Of a stretch of DNA of 7,180 bases, positions 5,310 to 7,180 are shown one piece after another. A program made the position numbers and the translations under genes. Source of the DNA: JAGOPO01 sp038065515. GTDB taxonomy: Bacteria > Patescibacteriota > Minisyncoccia > 2-02-FULL-40-12 > GWA2-44-9. The notes beneath the pieces were generated by a model. That model was not told where the DNA came from and did no database searches. It saw nothing but the letters and a program-made list of their open reading frames with translations. Within the stretch, counting starts at the first letter, position 1, and each line of letters begins with the position of its first letter. The stretch covers positions 1 to 7,180 of the forward strand of contig JBBTQV010000026.1 in NCBI GenBank assembly GCA_038065515.1, given 5' to 3'.

Positions 5310-6074
5310 ATGGAACATAACGCATCAAACGATGCCCACATGAGCCGTCGCGAACGGCGTGAGACTATGCGTTCACAGAGGGGAAGCAACTCCCTCCGGC
5401 AGAGCCCGTCTCGTATGTTGCGCCGTATGCTGATTTGGGGCGGTTCGCTCGTGGCAATCGGACTCATCGGCTGGGGGATGGTGGAGCTGTCAAAAAACGC
5501 CCAGCTACCCGTTGAAAGCGGAGTATTATCTGTCGCCGTTGACGCTCAAGATAACATGCAGGGCCCCGCAGATGCCGAAGTCACTCTCACGGAATACAGT
5601 GATTTTCAGTGTCCCGCCTGTGCCGCCTTCGTTCCGGTCATTGCAAAAGCGTTTGCGGAGCCGGAATTGAAGGGCAAGATTCGTCTTGCATACCGCTATT
5701 TCCCGCTCTCCATTCATCCGAATGCCCAGCTAGCGTCGCAGGCGGGACAGGCAGCCGCGCTGCAAGGGAAATTCTGGGAAATGCACGATGTGTTATTCGA
5801 AAAACAGGATATTTGGTCACCGCTCTCATCAAAGGCAGCCCGCGATGCTTTCGTAGGATACGCGCAACAGTTAGGGCTGGATACGGGCAGGTTTCTCTCG
5901 GATATCGATAATGCCGCCGTCAAAGACCGTGTCAAAACTGATGTAGACAGCGGAACGGCGTCCGATGTGAACAGCACTCCGAGCTTCTTCGTGAATGGTG
6001 TGCGCATGACTCACCCGCAGAGCTATGAAGAGTTCAAACAAAATCTTATCAACGCCCTCGATGCAAATAAATAG
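5310..6074 (+). CDS. membrane-anchored DsbA-family thiol-disulfide oxidoreductase
   Basis: This 254-residue protein probably oxidises cysteines of exported proteins outside the cytoplasmic membrane. Residues 1-39 form a strongly Arg-rich cytoplasmic tail. Residues 40-60 (MLIWGGSLVAIGLIGWGMVE) are a single transmembrane anchor. The DsbA/thioredoxin-like domain runs from about 75 to 250: TLTEYSDFQ leads to the active-site C101-P-A-C104, FPLSIHPNAQ and GKFWEMHD mark the inserted helical part, and STPSFFVNG gives the cis-proline Pro224. These are typical of the DsbA subfamily found in many Gram-positive-like and candidate-phyla bacteria. CPAC differs from the CPHC of E. coli DsbA, so its redox potential may differ. 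The gene is first in an operon: the VKOR frame starts 14 nt before its TAG. The start at 5310 rests on the promoter placement, with ATG 5340 as an alternative. Family is confident; oxidase versus isomerase is not decided by sequence. Confidence 0.9.
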   Translation: MEHNASNDAHMSRRERRETMRSQRGSNSLRQSPSRMLRRMLIWGGSLVAIGLIGWGMVELSKNAQLPVESGVLSVAVDAQDNMQGPADAEVTLTEYSDFQCPACAAFVPVIAKAFAEPELKGKIRLAYRYFPLSIHPNAQLASQAGQAAALQGKFWEMHDVLFEKQDIWSPLSSKAARDAFVGYAQQLGLDTGRFLSDIDNAAVKDRVKTDVDSGTASDVNSTPSFFVNGVRMTHPQSYEEFKQNLINALDANK

Positions 6075-6480
6075 GTGGCTGATTATTGTTCTGTTTTCTG
6101 CGGCTCTCATCGGTTTTGCCGATTCCGCATATCTCACTGCGCAACACATCCGCGACGTGATCCCTCCCTGTGTTGTTCTGAATAATTGCGAGCTTGTGCT
6201 TACGAGCAAATATGCCTCGGTCGGTCCGGTGCCGGTTTCCGCGCTTGGCATTTTGTACTACGGTACGCTGCTGGTATTGCTCATCGCGTATCTTGATGTC
6301 TGGAATCGCCGCATTTTGCACTGGGCGTGCTGGCTGGTAAGCGCGGGGATGCTCGCATCGCTCTACTTCGTCTATGTCCAGTTGTTCATCCTCGGCGCAC
6401 TCTGCCCTTACTGCCTGATTTCGACGCTGATGACCCTCATCCTCTTTTCCATTTCCGTGTACATCATGCGCATCGATTGA
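6061..6480 (+). CDS. VKOR-family quinone-dependent disulfide regenerating enzyme
   Basis: This 139-residue integral membrane protein should re-oxidise DsbA partners and pass the electrons to a quinone, replacing DsbB. It has about four hydrophobic segments (roughly residues 6-25, 58-78, 86-105 and 107-136). The motif DSAYLTAQH (21-29) ends the first helix, as in bacterial VKORs. The loop cysteine pair is Cys37 and Cys43, Ser53 lies in the usual hydroxyl position, and the redox centre C115-P-Y-C118 sits in the last helical region. All four key cysteines are present, so it should be active. No thioredoxin domain is fused; the partner is encoded separately on each side. The start at 6061 overlaps the upstream stop codon by 14 nt and has no ribosome binding site, which suggests coupled translation. 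An in-frame ATG at 6025 would give 12 more residues and a larger overlap. Confidence 0.92.
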   Translation: MQINRWLIIVLFSAALIGFADSAYLTAQHIRDVIPPCVVLNNCELVLTSKYASVGPVPVSALGILYYGTLLVLLIAYLDVWNRRILHWACWLVSAGMLASLYFVYVQLFILGALCPYCLISTLMTLILFSISVYIMRID

Positions 6481-6506
6481 CGCTTCCCTAAAATCGCGAA
6501 TCTCGT

Positions 6507-6512
6507 TATACT
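6507..6512 (+). promoter_or_regulatory. possible -10 box before the second DsbA gene
   Basis: TATACT is a good -10 match 24 nt before ATG 6537, but the sequence 17 nt upstream (TTCCCT) is a poor -35, and TTGACG at 6477-6482 is too far away. The 56-nt gap shows no terminator, so the second dsbA may be read both from the operon and from this weak site. Confidence 0.3.
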
Positions 6513-6536
6513 TAACCCCATATCTAAATTTCACCA

Positions 6537-7180
6537 ATGGAACCCGAAATGAATTCTGTCAGCACTGAACCGACGAAGGGCTTTATGGTCAGCATTCCGA
6601 TGGCAATTTTAGTTGCAGCTGCAATGGTGTCAGGGTCGGTGCTATATGTCGGTTCTGGTGGAAATACTGCTGCACTGTTTCCTTCGGCGCTGCAGCCGAC
6701 CGCCGAGGCGCCAAGCGGCGATGCGCCCGTGGTGGTAAAAGACCCCTCGACGCTGTTTTCTGCCGATGACCCGATGGTTGGCAACTCGAAGGCGAAAGTC
6801 ACTATTGTCGAGTTCGGTGATTTCCAATGCCCCTACTGCCGTCGTTTCTGGAAGGACACCTACGGACAACTGAAGAAAACATACATCGACACCGGAAAAG
6901 TCCGCTTTATAACTCGCGCATTCCCTCTGTCGTTCCACCCGGCCGCAAAGCCAGCCGCACTGGCGTCGTTGTGCGCCAAGGAGCAGGGAAAATTCTGGGA
7001 GTACCGCGACAAGATGTTCGGTGAACAGGAAAAACAGGGGCAGAATACCATTACCTTTGGCGTACCGGAGCTAAAAACATGGGCCGCGGCTATCGGATTG
7101 AACGCCCAGCAATTCAACTCGTGTCTCGACACACAAAAATACACCGGCAAAGTTGATGCCGATACCGCCGCAGGCTCCGC
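6537..7180 (+). CDS. second DsbA-family oxidoreductase, 3' end cut by the window
   Basis: The frame is open from ATG 6537 to the window end (214 full codons visible). Residues 16-39 form a membrane anchor or uncleaved signal, followed by a Pro/Ala/Gly linker to about residue 65. The DsbA-like domain opens with DDPMVGNSKAKVTIVEFGDF and the active site C98-P-Y-C101. It continues with RAFPLSFHPAA, GKFWEYRDKMF and a helical insert that contains extra cysteines (Cys146 and Cys196). The cis-proline region lies beyond the window. It differs clearly from the first DsbA (CPYC versus CPAC, different linker), so it is a paralogue and not a recent duplicate. No proper ribosome binding site precedes 6537. 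ATG 6549 has a weak GGAA at suitable spacing and is an alternative start. The likely role is protein oxidation with VKOR as electron acceptor. Confidence 0.88.
   Translation, partial: MEPEMNSVSTEPTKGFMVSIPMAILVAAAMVSGSVLYVGSGGNTAALFPSALQPTAEAPSGDAPVVVKDPSTLFSADDPMVGNSKAKVTIVEFGDFQCPYCRRFWKDTYGQLKKTYIDTGKVRFITRAFPLSFHPAAKPAALASLCAKEQGKFWEYRDKMFGEQEKQGQNTITFGVPELKTWAAAIGLNAQQFNSCLDTQKYTGKVDADTAAGS

Noticed and set aside
1..7180. CRISPR array, insertion sequence or tRNA gene
   Set aside because: I found no regularly spaced repeats, terminal inverted repeats with a transposase, or cloverleaf-like sequence by reading both strands.

Overview
The window reads as ordinary bacterial DNA using the standard bacterial code. 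TAG, TAA and TGA all end genes here, and two TAG stops are followed at once by terminators. Promoters look like the sigma-70 type. The gene set is a Cys-rich DUF11 surface lipoprotein, a membrane-tethered HExxH metalloprotease, a D-2-hydroxyacid dehydrogenase with a glycerate kinase, and a DsbA-VKOR-DsbA cluster. Together with the compact spacing and the mix of Shine-Dalgarno-led and apparently leaderless genes, this would suit a candidate-phyla (Patescibacteria, Peregrinibacteria/Peribacteria-like) genome. That placement is my inference from protein style and is not proven. No mobile element, tRNA, rRNA or CRISPR array is visible.

Layout. (1) 60-2069, plus strand: a near-consensus promoter, a 5' leader with a perfect hairpin, a 615-residue secreted lipoprotein gene and a strong terminator. 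(2) 2120-2771, plus strand: a small HELGH metalloprotease gene, then tandem hairpins of which the second is a textbook terminator. (3) 5037 down to 2777, minus strand: a hydroxyacid dehydrogenase overlapping a glycerate 2-kinase by TAATG. The kinase reading frame is intact from end to end except for one in-frame TAG at 3566-3568. (4) 5043-5210, minus strand: a 55-codon ORF with its own promoter and an excellent ribosome binding site. A terminator-like hairpin lies inside its 3' end, and the U-tract of that hairpin doubles as the -35 box of the dehydrogenase promoter. (5) 5274-7180, plus strand: a disulfide-bond operon of a membrane-anchored DsbA-like protein, VKOR and a second DsbA-like protein that runs off the window.

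How the genes fit together. The two DsbA-like proteins would oxidise cysteines in exported proteins, and VKOR would re-oxidise them using quinone. The lipoprotein at the left end carries 18 cysteines outside its lipid-attachment Cys and is a plausible client. The dehydrogenase and kinase look like a two-step unit for a hydroxy-acid such as glycerate, but the amber codon suggests the kinase is inactive or recently damaged in this genome.

The most unusual points are the single amber codon in an otherwise clean kinase, two promoters whose -10 box ends exactly 7 nt before an ATG (predicted leaderless mRNAs), and the terminator/promoter overlap inside a small ORF whose first part faintly resembles a ClpP N-terminus. 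I did not find a clearly novel multi-gene system.
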